The notes: generated from the sequence alone by a model not told the origin. 53,992 nt of DNA from Pseudomonadota bacterium (GCA_963205235.1 CAUJIP010000025.1:1-53992), one strand, 5' to 3'. Shown: positions 1 to 8,417, counted from the first letter of the stretch. Numbers and translations are program-made.

Positions 1-164
1 AGGTCGATGCGGCCTTCCATCTTGTAGCCGACATCGATGATGGCCTGGCCCGCTTCGATCGCGATGACCTTGCCTTTGACAACGGTTCCCTCTTCGGGCG
101 TGTCAATCTCGAAGCTTTCCTTCAGCAGGGCTTCGAAGTCTTCCATGGTTGCTTTAGCGCACAT
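1..164 (-). CDS. rpsA: 30S ribosomal protein S1, N-terminal part (runs off the window)
   Basis: This is the first 54 codons of ribosomal protein S1, which helps mRNAs bind the 30S subunit. The visible protein starts MCAKATMEDFEALLKESF and continues into the first S1 domain (EEGTVVKGKVIAIEAGQA). The ATG at 164 fits the usual alphaproteobacterial S1 N-terminus; a second ATG six codons in is less likely. The upstream leader on this strand is purine-rich (aaaaggaaac), giving a weak Shine-Dalgarno. In many proteobacteria rpsA lies directly behind cmk; here a small gene on the other strand and a glycosyltransferase-like gene lie between them, so rpsA probably has its own promoter within 165-430. 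The rest of the gene is outside the window. Confidence 0.95.
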   Translation of the reverse strand, partial: MCAKATMEDFEALLKESFEIDTPEEGTVVKGKVIAIEAGQAIIDVGYKMEGRID

Positions 165-327
165 TCAGTCAGTTTCCTTTTCTCGTCTTTTCACAGGCCA
201 CGCGGTTGGCTCCGCCGGTCTTTGCTCTCCCTTAACGAAAAACACCGCCCACCGGCAGACCGGGGACAGCTCTCACTTCGGGATGGGGGCCTATAGGCCG
301 ATTTCCGGGGTGAGGCAAGGGAAAGAC

Positions 328-351
328 GGGACCGCCCGGCAAGGCGGCCCC
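328..351. terminator. GC-rich hairpin upstream of rpsA
   Basis: The arms GGGaCCGCC and GGCGGcCCC enclose a 6-base loop (cggcaa), with one mismatch. On the minus strand the stem is followed by a short T-containing run (gtctttccc). It could end transcripts arriving from the cmk side before they reach rpsA, or act as a leader structure. The weak T-tract makes the call uncertain. Confidence 0.3.
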
Positions 352-435
352 CATTCGTGCCATTCGTTGCCGCTTTGGTCGTCCTGATTCCCTTGCCGAC
401 CTAATTTCGCCGCGATCCGGGGCAAGACTTCGGCC

Positions 436-768
436 ATGCGCTGGATATTCCCTCTTCTTGTTGGCAGCGGACTTTGGGGCTTTTCGATCTGGTCGGCCTA
501 CCCGCGGGAGCTTTGGGATATTCCGGCCTTCTGGGTGTCTTGGGGCATTTCGATCCTTTTGACCGGTGGGCTTGCGGCAATCTTTCCCGGCCAGAACCGG
601 ATCAACACAACGCTGGTATTCCTGCCACTGCCAATCATCCTGGCTGTCACGACCTTCGCAACCGGTGGCGGTTTCGGCCTTCTGCCCCTGAGCGTCCTGC
701 TGGTCATCGTCCTGAGCCTGCCCGCCTGGGGGTTGGCCGCAATAGTTGATCGGTTCCTGACGCGCTAG
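436..768 (+). CDS. Small hydrophobic membrane protein of unknown function
   Basis: The 110-residue product is nearly all membrane: hydrophobic stretches lie at about residues 4-20, 33-50 and 58-100, broken by short polar turns such as FPGQNRIN. It ends in a basic tail (DRFLTR), which fits a cytoplasmic C-terminus. I do not recognise the family. The gene points away from rpsA and toward the convergent capsule-type gene that ends at 1083. An overlapping minus-strand reading frame (to 852) is rich in Arg, Pro and Gln and looks like a shadow. The clean membrane profile is the main reason for calling this frame real. No function can be assigned. Confidence 0.6.
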   Translation: MRWIFPLLVGSGLWGFSIWSAYPRELWDIPAFWVSWGISILLTGGLAAIFPGQNRINTTLVFLPLPIILAVTTFATGGGFGLLPLSVLLVIVLSLPAWGLAAIVDRFLTR

Positions 769-1082
769 GCGCAATCGCAATTGCCGCAACTGTCGCCCCG
801 AAGCGACTTCTTCCCGGAAATCGGAACAAAGCTCTCGCTGGCTCCGCAGCAAGGTCTTCGAAAACGTCGCCGCCTACGTCTGGTCTCTGCTCCGATTCGC
901 TCCGCATGGTTAACAGCGCTTGCGCACCCCTTCAGGCAAGACGGAAGGAAGACAAAAGGAAGACGGTTTCAAGACGCGGGAAATGGGCCGAAATGGCCCG
1001 GTTAAACCAGCGTTCCCAATGGGTTGCATCACCCGGCCCCGGTTCCTGCCGAAAACCCGTTCATCTTTCGGAATCCTTTTGC
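769..1082. other. Gene-free stretch between two convergent genes
   Basis: I see no convincing coding frame here; the short frames present are Arg/Pro-rich and have no ribosome binding site. No strong hairpin with a T-tract stands out either. The stretch separates the small membrane gene (plus) from the capsule-type gene (minus), so it should hold the 3' ends of both transcripts. Confidence 0.5.
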
Positions 1083-2048
1083 CTAGGCCAGCCCCAGCCG
1101 GTTCTTGGGGAACCCCACCCGCTCAAACGCCGCAAAGGCCCGCGCTTCGAAGTCGGGGGCCTCCAGTTCCAGCGTGTGGCGGCTGAAATACGAGTGCAGC
1201 ATCTTCGGATAGGGCCAGTCCGCGGCCAAGGCCGCCTCCAGCGCAGCGGGGTAGTCTTCGGCCCCATAGGCGCGGGTCACAAGGGAAGGGAAGTCCGATT
1301 TTCCAAACAATATCGCAGGCTTGCCATGCATGAACCCCTCAAACGCGACGGCCGAATTGACCGAGATGTTCACCGAACAGCGGGCGAGAATGTCATGCAC
1401 ATTCGCCTCGGTAACCTGAAACGCTGCCCCCGCCTCCATGGCCTCCATCATGGCAATGCCCCCGACTTCGGGCATTTGAGGATGCGGTTTCACCACCACC
1501 GGACGCCCGCCCGAGCCCCTGGCGACGATCCCGATCATCTCCTCCATCGGCAGGGAACAGCGCCCGTTGTGATAGGCCGAAGGCCCCTGCAGGAACAGCG
1601 CCACGGCCCCATCTGGGATATCGTCGGCCACCTCAACCGGCTGGTGATAGCGCGACTTTCGCGGCAAAAGAAACCGTCTTTTCAATCGGTTGAAGAACGC
1701 CTCCGCCTCGCCTGCGTCCACCACGCCCGCATCGAACACATCGTCAATCGCCGAACTTTCCGCCTGCATCCCGCGCGGGTCCATGTGCCAGAACCCCGTC
1801 AGATAGGCCGTCGCGGCATTCAGCCAGCCTTCACCCTGCATCCGGCCATTTTCGACGACATGGATATTCCCGTCCGCCAGACCAGCCCGCGTCTGCATCT
1901 CATGCCCCGGACGCGCAACCGCGCGATAGACCAACCCATGCGCCTCACACATCACGGCCAACCGGGTGAACAGCGCCAACCGGAGTTTCCCGCGCCAATT
2001 GTCGGCCTGCCGGGGGTTGATGTGGAAATGAACCTCGGGCCGCGGCAT
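1083..2048 (-). CDS. Capsule-polysaccharide-synthesis-type glycosyltransferase
   Basis: The 321-residue protein resembles the Capsule_synth group (KpsC/KpsS-like, GT-B fold). The signs are VVVKPHPQMP near residue 200 and, further on, NISVNSAVAFEGFMHGKP followed by AILFGKSDF, matching the donor-binding end of that family. There is no signal peptide or membrane segment, so it should act in the cytoplasm on a surface glycan precursor. It starts at the ATG at 2048, two bases after the cmk stop codon, so the two genes form a tight transcription unit. Family members such as KpsC/KpsS use CMP-Kdo and release CMP, which Cmk would recycle; that link is my inference. The acceptor and product cannot be read from the sequence. 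Confidence 0.65.
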   Translation of the reverse strand: MPRPEVHFHINPRQADNWRGKLRLALFTRLAVMCEAHGLVYRAVARPGHEMQTRAGLADGNIHVVENGRMQGEGWLNAATAYLTGFWHMDPRGMQAESSAIDDVFDAGVVDAGEAEAFFNRLKRRFLLPRKSRYHQPVEVADDIPDGAVALFLQGPSAYHNGRCSLPMEEMIGIVARGSGGRPVVVKPHPQMPEVGGIAMMEAMEAGAAFQVTEANVHDILARCSVNISVNSAVAFEGFMHGKPAILFGKSDFPSLVTRAYGAEDYPAALEAALAADWPYPKMLHSYFSRHTLELEAPDFEARAFAAFERVGFPKNRLGLA

Positions 2049-2050
2049 CG

Positions 2051-2644
2051 CTAACGCCTTGCTTTCAGCACCATTTCAACCACAGCAGCGGCGCGTGCGA
2101 CCGCCTCGTCGATCCCCATTTCCGAGGTGTCGATCACAACCGCATCCACAGCCGCCCGCAGCGGCGCATCCGCCCGCCCCATGTCACGGGCATCGCGTTC
2201 CTTCACCTCGGCCAGAACCGCGCCTTCGTCGCCGCCAACTTCCAGCCATCGACGATGGGCGCGCACTTCGGGGCTGGCGGTGACATACAGCTTCACCTCG
2301 GCCTCGGGGCAGATCACCGTGCCGATGTCGCGCCCGTCCAGCACCGCGCCCCCCTTGCTCCGCGCGAATTTCCGTTGAAATTCAACAAGCGCCGCCCGAA
2401 CTTCCGGGATCACCGCCACCTTGCTTGCCGCCTGCCCCGCCGCCAAGGACCGCAGGTCGTCGCGCGCCAGATCCTCGGCCCGCAACCCCCGCGCGGCGGT
2501 GACCGGATCGCCCCCCAGCACCCCAACCGCCCGGTACAAAAGCCCAGTGTCCAGATGCCGGAGCCCGAACCGCGCCGCCACAGCCCGGCTGATCGTGCCC
2601 TTGCCCGCCGCTGCCGGCCCGTCGATTGCCACGGTAAAGATCAT
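2051..2644 (-). CDS. cmk: Cytidylate (CMP/dCMP) kinase
   Basis: Cmk transfers phosphate from ATP to CMP or dCMP in the cytoplasm. The protein opens [17 protein letters not shown], where GPAAAGKGT is the P-loop, followed by [11 protein letters not shown] and the CMP-binding segment [13 protein letters not shown]. At about 197 residues it is slightly shorter than the E. coli enzyme (227). I chose the ATG at 2644; an in-frame GTG two codons upstream is possible. It is the first gene of a two-gene unit with the capsule-type glycosyltransferase. The adjacent aroA and rpsA are its usual neighbours, but here each is separated from cmk by a gene on the opposite strand. Confidence 0.93.
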   Translation of the reverse strand: MIFTVAIDGPAAAGKGTISRAVAARFGLRHLDTGLLYRAVGVLGGDPVTAARGLRAEDLARDDLRSLAAGQAASKVAVIPEVRAALVEFQRKFARSKGGAVLDGRDIGTVICPEAEVKLYVTASPEVRAHRRWLEVGGDEGAVLAEVKERDARDMGRADAPLRAAVDAVVIDTSEMGIDEAVARAAAVVEMVLKARR

Positions 2645-2710
2645 GTCCACCCCTGTTTCATGGCTTCGTTCTCTTCTAGCCTGCCCTTCGTGTCAAACGA
2701 AGGAAACCCG

Positions 2711-3160
2711 ATGGGAACCGGATCACCGCCAAAGCACTGGTCAGCCCTTATCGCCGAGATGATGGTCGAGGATTTCCCAAGGTCCTATGCGTTCTGGACC
2801 GGGGTTCTTGGCTTCGCCCCGGTCTTCACCCGTCCGGCACAAAGCCTTGCCTTTCTTGAACATCCCGATGGGGCGCAGGTGATGATCTACCAGCGGGACG
2901 GCGACTGGGAAGTCGCACCAATGGAGGTGCCCTTTGGCCGGGGCGGCGTGACCCAGGTCTTTGTCCGCGATGCCCATGCCGCTGCGGCAAAGGTGCGGGC
3001 TGCGGGCCACCCATTCTATGTCGATCTGCGCGACAAGTGGCGCGACTGGGGTGACCGACTGGGCGGCCAGCGCGAATTTCTGGTGCAAGACCCGGATGGC
3101 TATCTGGTCATGGTGGCCCAGCGGATCGGCGAAAGACCCCTGCCCGCCGGGGGTGTCTGA
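2711..3160 (+). CDS. VOC (glyoxalase/bleomycin-resistance) family protein
   Basis: The 149-residue protein has the compact vicinal-oxygen-chelate layout. It carries VEDFPRSYAFWTGVLGF near the start, LAFLEHPDGAQVMIYQ in the middle, and FLVQDPDGYLVMVAQ at the end, which is the typical second half of a VOC module. The ATG at 2711 follows a purine-rich gaaggaaa sequence; the reading frame is open further upstream but opposite to cmk. Family members range from glyoxalases to antibiotic-binding proteins, so the substrate is unknown. The gene is transcribed between cmk and aroA but on the other strand, so it looks like an insertion into the ancestral aroA-cmk order. Confidence 0.8.
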   Translation: MGTGSPPKHWSALIAEMMVEDFPRSYAFWTGVLGFAPVFTRPAQSLAFLEHPDGAQVMIYQRDGDWEVAPMEVPFGRGGVTQVFVRDAHAAAAKVRAAGHPFYVDLRDKWRDWGDRLGGQREFLVQDPDGYLVMVAQRIGERPLPAGGV

Positions 3161-3210
3161 CGGACCGGCGCAAACGGCTCCCCGTCATTGACGCTGCTTC
3201 GATTTCCCGT

Positions 3211-3329
3211 CGCCAAATATCCTCGGGGGGAAGGCGATGGTTTTTCCAAAACCATCGCCGTGGGGGGCGAAGCGCCCCCATGCCCGAGGAGGAGGCGAAG
3301 CCCGACGACGAGATAAAAGGTCTTCGCGG
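3211..3329. repeat. Composite intergenic palindromic repeat, copy A
   Basis: Two perfect hairpins sit next to a conserved block. Hairpin one pairs 3233-3244 with 3248-3259 (ggcgatggtttt arms). Hairpin two pairs 3263-3269 with 3273-3279 (GGGGGCG-aag-CGCCCCC). The block 3284-3329, beginning ccgaggaggaggcgaagccc, is nearly identical to the arms of a repeat at 11382-11581. The position behind the VOC stop and before the aroA stop suggests it also serves as an intergenic terminator or mRNA-end element. Confidence 0.75.
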
Positions 3330-3449
3330 CAAAGCCGCTCAATCTGACTGCCGCCACAAGCCGAGGGTTGGTTACCCAATCCTGAATGTCCACACGCAAG
3401 GTCTTGAATTTCCTGCGCGCAGAAACCCTTCCCGCGTGGACAGCCCGCG

Positions 3450-4796
3450 TCAGCCCCGCTCGATCCGCGCCCCAAGGTCCCGCATCAGCCCCTCGAACAC
3501 CGGGAACGAGGTCTGGATGGGTGACCCGTCATCCACCGCGACCGGGGCCTTAGAGGCCAGCCCGCAGACCAGGAACGACATCGCGATCCGGTGGTCGATG
3601 TGGGTGGCACAGGTCGCCCCACCGGGCACGCCGCCCGGGCCCATGCCGTGGACGATCAGGGTGTCCTCGTCCTCTTCGACACGGACCCCGCAAGCCTCCA
3701 GCCCCCGGGCCATCGCGTCGATCCGGTCGCTTTCCTTGACCCGCAGCTCCTTGACCCCCCGCATCACGGTCTTGCCGGTCGCGAACGAGGCGACCACCGA
3801 CAGGACCGGATATTCGTCGATCATCGACGGCGCGCGTTCGGGGGGAACTTCGATCCCCTTCATGTTGCCGCTGAACCGGACGCGCAGGTCCGCGACCGGC
3901 TCGCCACCTTCTTCGCGCGGGTTCAGAAAGTCGATCTCGGCGCCCATTTCGACCAGGGTCAGGTAAAGCCCGTTGCGGGTCAGGTTCTGGCTGACACCGG
4001 GAACAAGGATATCGGACCCCTCGACGATCAGCGCGGCACAGACCGGGAAGGCCGCCGAAGACGGATCGCGCGGCACGGCGACGGTCTGGGGGCGCAGTTC
4101 GGGCTGGCCGGTCAGGGTGATGACATGGCCTTCGCTGGTCTTTTCGACATTCAGCTTGGCCCCGAACCCCAGAAGCATGCGTTCCGAATGGTCGCGTGTC
4201 GGTTCCTTTTCGATCACCACCGTCTCGCCGGGGGCATTGAGGCCCGCCAGAAGGATCGCCGATTTGACCTGAGCGGACGCAACCGGCAGCGTATAGCGCA
4301 CCGGCACCGGGTTCGCCGCGCCAACGATGGTCATCGGCAGGCGGCCCCCCTTGCGGCCATAGGCGCGGGTGCCGAACAGCGAGAGCGGGTCGGTCACCCT
4401 TCCCATCGGGCGTTTGCGAAGGCTGGCGTCGCCGGTGAAGGTCGCGGTGATGGGCGTGGTCGCCATCGTCCCCATGATCAGCCGCGCCCCGGTGCCCGAG
4501 TTGCCGACATCCAGCACATCCGCCGGTTCCTGAAACCCGCCGACCCCGACGCCGTTTACGGTCCAGGCCCCTTCGCCCAGACGGGTGACGGTGGCCCCGA
4601 AGGCCCGCATCGCCTTGGCGGTGTCCAGCACGTCCTGACCTTCCAGAAGACCGGTGATCCGGGTTTCGCCCACGGCCATCGCGCCGAAGATCAAGGATCG
4701 GTGCGAGATCGACTTGTCGCCCGGCACTTCGGCCACGCCCTTGAGCGGCCCGGATCGGGCGGATTTCATCGGTTGCGCGTCACCATGGCCGGACAT
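3450..4796 (-). CDS. aroA: 3-phosphoshikimate 1-carboxyvinyltransferase (EPSP synthase), class II type
   Basis: AroA joins shikimate-3-phosphate and phosphoenolpyruvate in the aromatic amino acid pathway. The 448-residue protein matches the class II (CP4-like) form: [11 protein letters not shown] at residues 24-34, [19 protein letters not shown] near 95-106, [43 protein letters not shown] and [10 protein letters not shown]. The ATG at 4796 is preceded by gggagag; the frame extends further but without a better site. At the position that is Ala in the glyphosate-tolerant CP4 enzyme this protein has Gly101. It is transcribed toward the repeat at 3211-3329. Confidence 0.96.
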   Translation of the reverse strand: MSGHGDAQPMKSARSGPLKGVAEVPGDKSISHRSLIFGAMAVGETRITGLLEGQDVLDTAKAMRAFGATVTRLGEGAWTVNGVGVGGFQEPADVLDVGNSGTGARLIMGTMATTPITATFTGDASLRKRPMGRVTDPLSLFGTRAYGRKGGRLPMTIVGAANPVPVRYTLPVASAQVKSAILLAGLNAPGETVVIEKEPTRDHSERMLLGFGAKLNVEKTSEGHVITLTGQPELRPQTVAVPRDPSSAAFPVCAALIVEGSDILVPGVSQNLTRNGLYLTLVEMGAEIDFLNPREEGGEPVADLRVRFSGNMKGIEVPPERAPSMIDEYPVLSVVASFATGKTVMRGVKELRVKESDRIDAMARGLEACGVRVEEDEDTLIVHGMGPGGVPGGATCATHIDHRIAMSFLVCGLASKAPVAVDDGSPIQTSFPVFEGLMRDLGARIERG

Positions 4797-4901
4797 CGAT
4801 CTCTCCCTCACATTCCGAGGGGCCTGATAGCGCAAGGAAAGCGCGGGGTCCATTGCCCCGAAGCAGCGCCCCGGATCAGGTGGTGGACGCCTCCGGCGGG
4901 G

Positions 4902-4954
4902 GAGTATTTTGGCCAAGAGGATGCGGAAGGGTTTTCATCTTGGTCCAAATACTC
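4902..4954. repeat. Intergenic hairpin of the gagtattt-type repeat family
   Basis: The arm gagtattttggccaaga (4902-4918) pairs with tcttggtccaaatactc (4938-4954), 15 of 17 positions, around a 19-base loop. The right arm overlaps the trmB stop codon, so the element probably ends the trmB transcript. A related hairpin sits at 11472-11519. Confidence 0.7.
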
Positions 4955-5645
4955 AATTGCGCCGGAAGGTCAGGTAATGCGGCTGGCGGCCTTCGCGCAG
5001 GGCCTTTTGTTCATAGCGGGTGGAAAGCCAGTCGTCCCAAGCCTCGCCCAGTCCGGCCTGCCGTTCCAGGGTGAACCCGGCGGGCGGAACCTCTTCCAGC
5101 GTCTGGCGGACATAGTCGGGGATGTCGGTCGCCACTCGCAACTCGGCCCCCAAGATCATCTTGCGCGCCAGGGGTTCCAGATATTCCGGCGTGACAAAGC
5201 GGCGGCGGTGGTGGCGGGCCTTGGGCCAGGGGTCGGGGTAGTTGAGAAAAACCTTCGACAGGCAGGCATCGGGCAGCACGTCGAACAGGTCACGCACGTC
5301 GCCCGGATGCAGCCAGAGGTTCGAAACCCCCGCACCGCGGATCTTGCCCAGAAGCATGGCGATGCCGTTCACAAAAGGCTCGGCCCCGATAATCGTGACA
5401 GCAGGATATCGGGCAGCCATATGCACCAGATGCTCGCCGCCACCAAAGCCGACTTCCAGCCACAGCGGTTTGCCGGCCGCAAAGCCAAGGTCAAGCGGCG
5501 TGCGGTCGGGGTTGTCGTCCCGCGTGATCCCGCGCAGGGTCAGCGGGCCAAGATCGTTGGTCAGATAGTCCTTCTGGCTGGCACGCAGGGTCTTGCCCCG
5601 GATGCGGCCATAGAAGTTGCGGGATTGGGGGGCGCTGTCGGTCAT
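4953..5645 (-). CDS. trmB: tRNA (guanine-N7-)-methyltransferase
   Basis: TrmB makes m7G46 in the variable loop of tRNAs using S-adenosylmethionine. The 230-residue protein has RNFYGRIRGK at the start, the SAM-binding LEVGFGGGEHL, and the family signature FLNYPDPWPKARHHRRRF. I chose the ATG at 5645 (MTDSAPQSRN) because it fits family length; an in-frame TTG at 5681 would add twelve residues. Its stop lies in an intergenic hairpin. It is read in the same direction as queF and metK, and metK supplies its cofactor, though separate promoters are likely because of the gaps. Confidence 0.94.
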   Translation of the reverse strand: MTDSAPQSRNFYGRIRGKTLRASQKDYLTNDLGPLTLRGITRDDNPDRTPLDLGFAAGKPLWLEVGFGGGEHLVHMAARYPAVTIIGAEPFVNGIAMLLGKIRGAGVSNLWLHPGDVRDLFDVLPDACLSKVFLNYPDPWPKARHHRRRFVTPEYLEPLARKMILGAELRVATDIPDYVRQTLEEVPPAGFTLERQAGLGEAWDDWLSTRYEQKALREGRQPHYLTFRRN

Positions 5646-5683
5646 GCCCGGCGCTTTAGGACCCGAGCCGGGGATGGTCAAGC

Positions 5684-6148
5684 TTAGCCGCGCCCGCGAT
5701 AGGGGGCGACGCCCTGATCTGGCAGCCAGACGCCCTTGGGCGGGGTGCCGGTCTGCCAGAACACGTCAATCGGAATCCCGCCGCGCGGATACCAGTAGGC
5801 CCCGATCCGCAGCCATTGCGGTGCCAGAAGGTCAACCAGCCGCTTGCCGATATCCAGTGTGCAGTCTTCGTGGAAGGCCCCGTGATTGCGGAAGCTGTGC
5901 AGATAAAGCTTGAGCGACTTCGATTCGACCAGCCAGTCGCCGGGGATGTAGTCGATCACGATATGGGCGAAATCGGGCTGGCCGGTCATCGGGCACAGCG
6001 AGGTAAACTCGGGCGCGGTAAAACGCACGACATAGGGCGTACCGGCATGGGCGGTCGGCACCCGTTCCAACACCGCCGCATCGGGCGAGGCAGGGAGGTC
6101 GGTCTTCTGTCCCAATTGGGTCAGACCTGAAACGTCGGTGCTGGTCAT
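5684..6148 (-). CDS. queF: NADPH-dependent 7-cyano-7-deazaguanine reductase (preQ1 synthase)
   Basis: QueF reduces the nitrile of preQ0 to the amine of preQ1 for queuosine synthesis. The 154-residue protein is the short, single-domain type. It shows the thioimide-forming cysteine in [14 protein letters not shown] and the family motif [16 protein letters not shown], followed by EDC. The ATG at 6148 has a gaagtagga sequence just upstream. It lies 38 bases upstream of the chosen trmB start, both tRNA-modification genes, so they may be cotranscribed. I looked for a preQ1 riboswitch in the 175-base leader and could not support one. Confidence 0.95.
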   Translation of the reverse strand: MTSTDVSGLTQLGQKTDLPASPDAAVLERVPTAHAGTPYVVRFTAPEFTSLCPMTGQPDFAHIVIDYIPGDWLVESKSLKLYLHSFRNHGAFHEDCTLDIGKRLVDLLAPQWLRIGAYWYPRGGIPIDVFWQTGTPPKGVWLPDQGVAPYRGRG

Positions 6149-6323
6149 TCCTACTTCCCTGGCTTGGGTGGATGCAGGGGCGAACCTATCCCACGCACCC
6201 TGTTGTCGAAGATACCAAGCCCCCGCGGGGTGGCTGGGAGCTGGCCATTCAAGGCAAAGCCAAAATCAACAGCGCGCAGTGTCAGGCTTTAGTCGGGATT
6301 TTGCTTTGGCCCGGTCCGTCAGG

Positions 6324-7073
6324 CTAGTACAAGTTTGGGGGATCGTAGGTCGAATTCTGGTTGGAAGGGTCAGCCTCGCCTTTTTCCTTCACCTTCTTGC
6401 CAAGCATCTTGCGAACCTCTTCCTCGAGGAAGTCGACCAGCACCGGCATACTGGGGTGTTCGCTTTCGATGAAGGCTTTCGCGGCAAGGAACGCCTCTTT
6501 CTTCGCGGTGTCCGGCACGCTTTCAAGGGTCAGGTCCGGCGCGCCCATCGGATACCAGCGCGGGCCGCCGATCCAGACAGCGGCGAACATGACCTTGGCC
6601 TTCAGATCTGGCGTGCCGCTGGCGACCAGCGCGTCATAGAACAGGCGGTGGACTTCCTGCCAGGTCTTGATGTGGTAGACTGGCCCGCTTTCGTTGCCGA
6701 TGCCGCAATAGGCGTCATGCAGGGCGGCGGCGTTCACAAAGCGCGGCTCATTTGGAAAGCCGATCAGCGGGACGAAGATTTCCGGGATCGAAGCACCGTC
6801 AGTCAGCGATTTCTCGGGGGCCTGCCAGCCCGCACCGTTACCGTCGATGAAATCAAGCCGTTTGGCCACGCGCTGGAAATCATAGCTGCGGCCTTTGAGG
6901 CGGATCTTTTCGGGTTCAAGCTTCAAGGGGGCGTTGTTGAAGCGGCATTTGCCGACAAGGCATTCCTCGGACACCGCGATGCGCTGGGTGACCAAGTCCT
7001 CTTGCGAGGAGACGCAGCCAGCAAGGGCAAGGGCCAGAAGGGCCGGAACAAGACGTGAGATCAGTCGCGTCAT
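6324..7073 (-). CDS. DUF1353 family lipoprotein
   Basis: The 249-residue product begins with a lipoprotein signal peptide: MTRLISRLVPALLALALAGC, with cysteine 20 as the expected lipid attachment site. The mature part carries the DUF1353 hallmarks LTDGASIPEIF and NAAALHDAYCG, seen in a family of small proteins of uncertain activity often found in phages and bacteria. The C-terminal third is charged (VDFLEEEVRKMLGKKVKEKGE). The ATG at 7073 gives a clean signal peptide; the frame is open 23 codons further. The gene follows metK in the same direction after a strong hairpin. The function is unknown; an envelope location is well supported. Confidence 0.8.
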   Translation of the reverse strand: MTRLISRLVPALLALALAGCVSSQEDLVTQRIAVSEECLVGKCRFNNAPLKLEPEKIRLKGRSYDFQRVAKRLDFIDGNGAGWQAPEKSLTDGASIPEIFVPLIGFPNEPRFVNAAALHDAYCGIGNESGPVYHIKTWQEVHRLFYDALVASGTPDLKAKVMFAAVWIGGPRWYPMGAPDLTLESVPDTAKKEAFLAAKAFIESEHPSMPVLVDFLEEEVRKMLGKKVKEKGEADPSNQNSTYDPPNLY

Positions 7074-7121
7074 CAGGAACACCAGGATAAATGGACCGAA
7101 ACCAGCAATATCGAATTTGAT

Positions 7122-7153
7122 CGCGCGCCGCCAGTGTGTCACTGCGGCGCGCG
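7122..7153 (-). terminator. Strong hairpin behind metK
   Basis: The arms cgcgcgccgc (7122-7131) and gcggcgcgcg (7144-7153) are perfectly complementary, and cagtg/cactg inside extends the stem with one bulge. It lies 11 bases beyond the metK stop codon. There is no long T-run, so termination may be partial or Rho-assisted. Confidence 0.6.
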
Positions 7154-7163
7154 AAATGGTGTT

Positions 7164-8330
7164 TCAGACCGCCTTCTTCAGCGCTTCGATCAGATCGGTC
7201 CGTTCCCACGAGAAACCGCCGTCAGCCTCGGGTGCGCGACCAAAATGGCCATAGGCGCTGGTGCGGGCATAGATCGGGCGGTTCAGGTCAAGATGGGTGC
7301 GGATGCCACGCGGGGTCAGGTCCATGACTTCGGCCACGGCCTTTTCGATCACCGCATCCGTAACCTTGCCGGTGCCGTGGGTGTCGACGTAGATCGACAG
7401 CGGCTTGGCGACGCCGATGGCATAGGAAACCTGCAGCGTGCAGCGATCGGCCAGACCTGCCGCGACCACGTTCTTGGCCAGATAGCGCGCGGCATAGGCG
7501 GCCGAGCGGTCGACCTTGGTCGGGTCCTTGCCGGAAAACGCGCCGCCGCCGTGCGGGGCAGCGCCACCGTAGGTGTCGACGATGATCTTGCGGCCGGTCA
7601 GGCCAGCGTCGCCGTCCGGCCCGCCGATGACGAAAGTCCCGGTCGGGTTGACGTGCCATTCGGTCTTCTTCGTGATCCAGCCGTCAGGCAGAACGTCGCG
7701 GATATAGGGTTCCACGATCTTGCGGATGACCTTGGAGGTCTGCCGCTTGGAGGTGTGCTGGGTGGACAGGACGATGGACGTGACCTCGACCGGCTTGCCG
7801 TTGGCATAGCGCAGCGTCAACTGGCTTTTCGCGTCCGGTCCCAGCGTCGGTTCTGCGCCGGATTTCCGCACCTCGGCCAGACGGCGGAGGATCGCGTGGG
7901 CGTACTGGATCGGCGCGGGCATGAATTCCGGAGTTTCCAGCGTGGCATAGCCGAACATGATGCCCTGATCGCCGGCCCCGTCACGGTCGACGCCCTGTGC
8001 GATATGGGCCGACTGTTCGTGCAGGTAGTTGTGGACCTTGATCTTGTCCCAGTGGAACTTTTTCTGCTCATAGCCGATGTCGCGCACGCAATCGCGGACG
8101 ATGCCGTCCACGCGCTTCACCATCGCGGCGGTCGCCTCTTTCGACGACAGGCCCACCTCGCCGCCGACAACCACGCGGTTGGTCGTGGCAAAGGTTTCGC
8201 AGGCGACACGGGCGTTCGGTTCTTCCTTCAGGAAGGCATCCAGGACGGCATCGGAAATGCGGTCGCAGACCTTGTCGGGGTGGCCCTCCGAGACGGACTC
8301 GGAAGTGAAGACATAGTCAAGGCGGCTCAT
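7164..8330 (-). CDS. metK: S-adenosylmethionine synthetase
   Basis: MetK makes SAM from methionine and ATP. The 388-residue protein begins [20 protein letters not shown] and contains [32 protein letters not shown] (split here for length) and the C-terminal HFGR. The ATG at 8330 is chosen because the sequence matches the family from its first residues; the frame continues upstream through the riboswitch, which would not be translated. The SAM/SAH riboswitch six bases upstream should shut off translation when SAM is plentiful, because its 3' part lies close to the ribosome binding region. A strong hairpin follows the gene. Confidence 0.97.
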   Translation of the reverse strand: MSRLDYVFTSESVSEGHPDKVCDRISDAVLDAFLKEEPNARVACETFATTNRVVVGGEVGLSSKEATAAMVKRVDGIVRDCVRDIGYEQKKFHWDKIKVHNYLHEQSAHIAQGVDRDGAGDQGIMFGYATLETPEFMPAPIQYAHAILRRLAEVRKSGAEPTLGPDAKSQLTLRYANGKPVEVTSIVLSTQHTSKRQTSKVIRKIVEPYIRDVLPDGWITKKTEWHVNPTGTFVIGGPDGDAGLTGRKIIVDTYGGAAPHGGGAFSGKDPTKVDRSAAYAARYLAKNVVAAGLADRCTLQVSYAIGVAKPLSIYVDTHGTGKVTDAVIEKAVAEVMDLTPRGIRTHLDLNRPIYARTSAYGHFGRAPEADGGFSWERTDLIEALKKAV

Positions 8331-8335
8331 GGGAA

Positions 8336-8382
8336 GTGCTCCATTGGTTGATCCCCGCCACGTCAGGAAGCCGTTGTGGAGG
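8336..8382 (-). promoter_or_regulatory. SAM/SAH riboswitch upstream of metK
   Basis: Read on the minus strand, the leader contains CCACAACGGCUUCCUGACG, then UGG, an 11-base A-rich/G-rich linker, and CCAAUGGAGCAC just before the metK start. These blocks match the compact H-type pseudoknot of the SAM/SAH riboswitch (CACAACGGCUUCCUGGCGUG ... CAUUGGAGCA in the known examples). CCA/UGG forms the first stem and the UUCC/GGAG pairing sequesters the GGAG that would serve as Shine-Dalgarno. The class is known from Rhodobacterales metK genes. The expected effect is translational repression by SAM or SAH. Confidence 0.93.
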
Positions 8383-8417
8383 TTCATTGCTTCCCCTAGT
8401 CGGGGCTTTCAGCGCAG

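Noticed and set aside
232-852. 206-codon minus-strand frame opposite the small membrane gene
   Set aside because: It is Arg/Pro/Gln-rich without motif or ribosome site; the plus-strand frame has a clear membrane-protein profile.
3591-5687. 698-codon open frame on the plus strand
   Set aside because: It lies antisense to aroA and trmB; composition is Arg/Gly/His/Gln-rich and it has no start context. It is a high-GC shadow frame.
6149-6323. Possible preQ1 riboswitch upstream of queF
   Set aside because: I found no convincing preQ1-I pattern (stem, loop and A-rich tail) or preQ1-II layout; several GC hairpins exist but none fits. A covariance search would decide.
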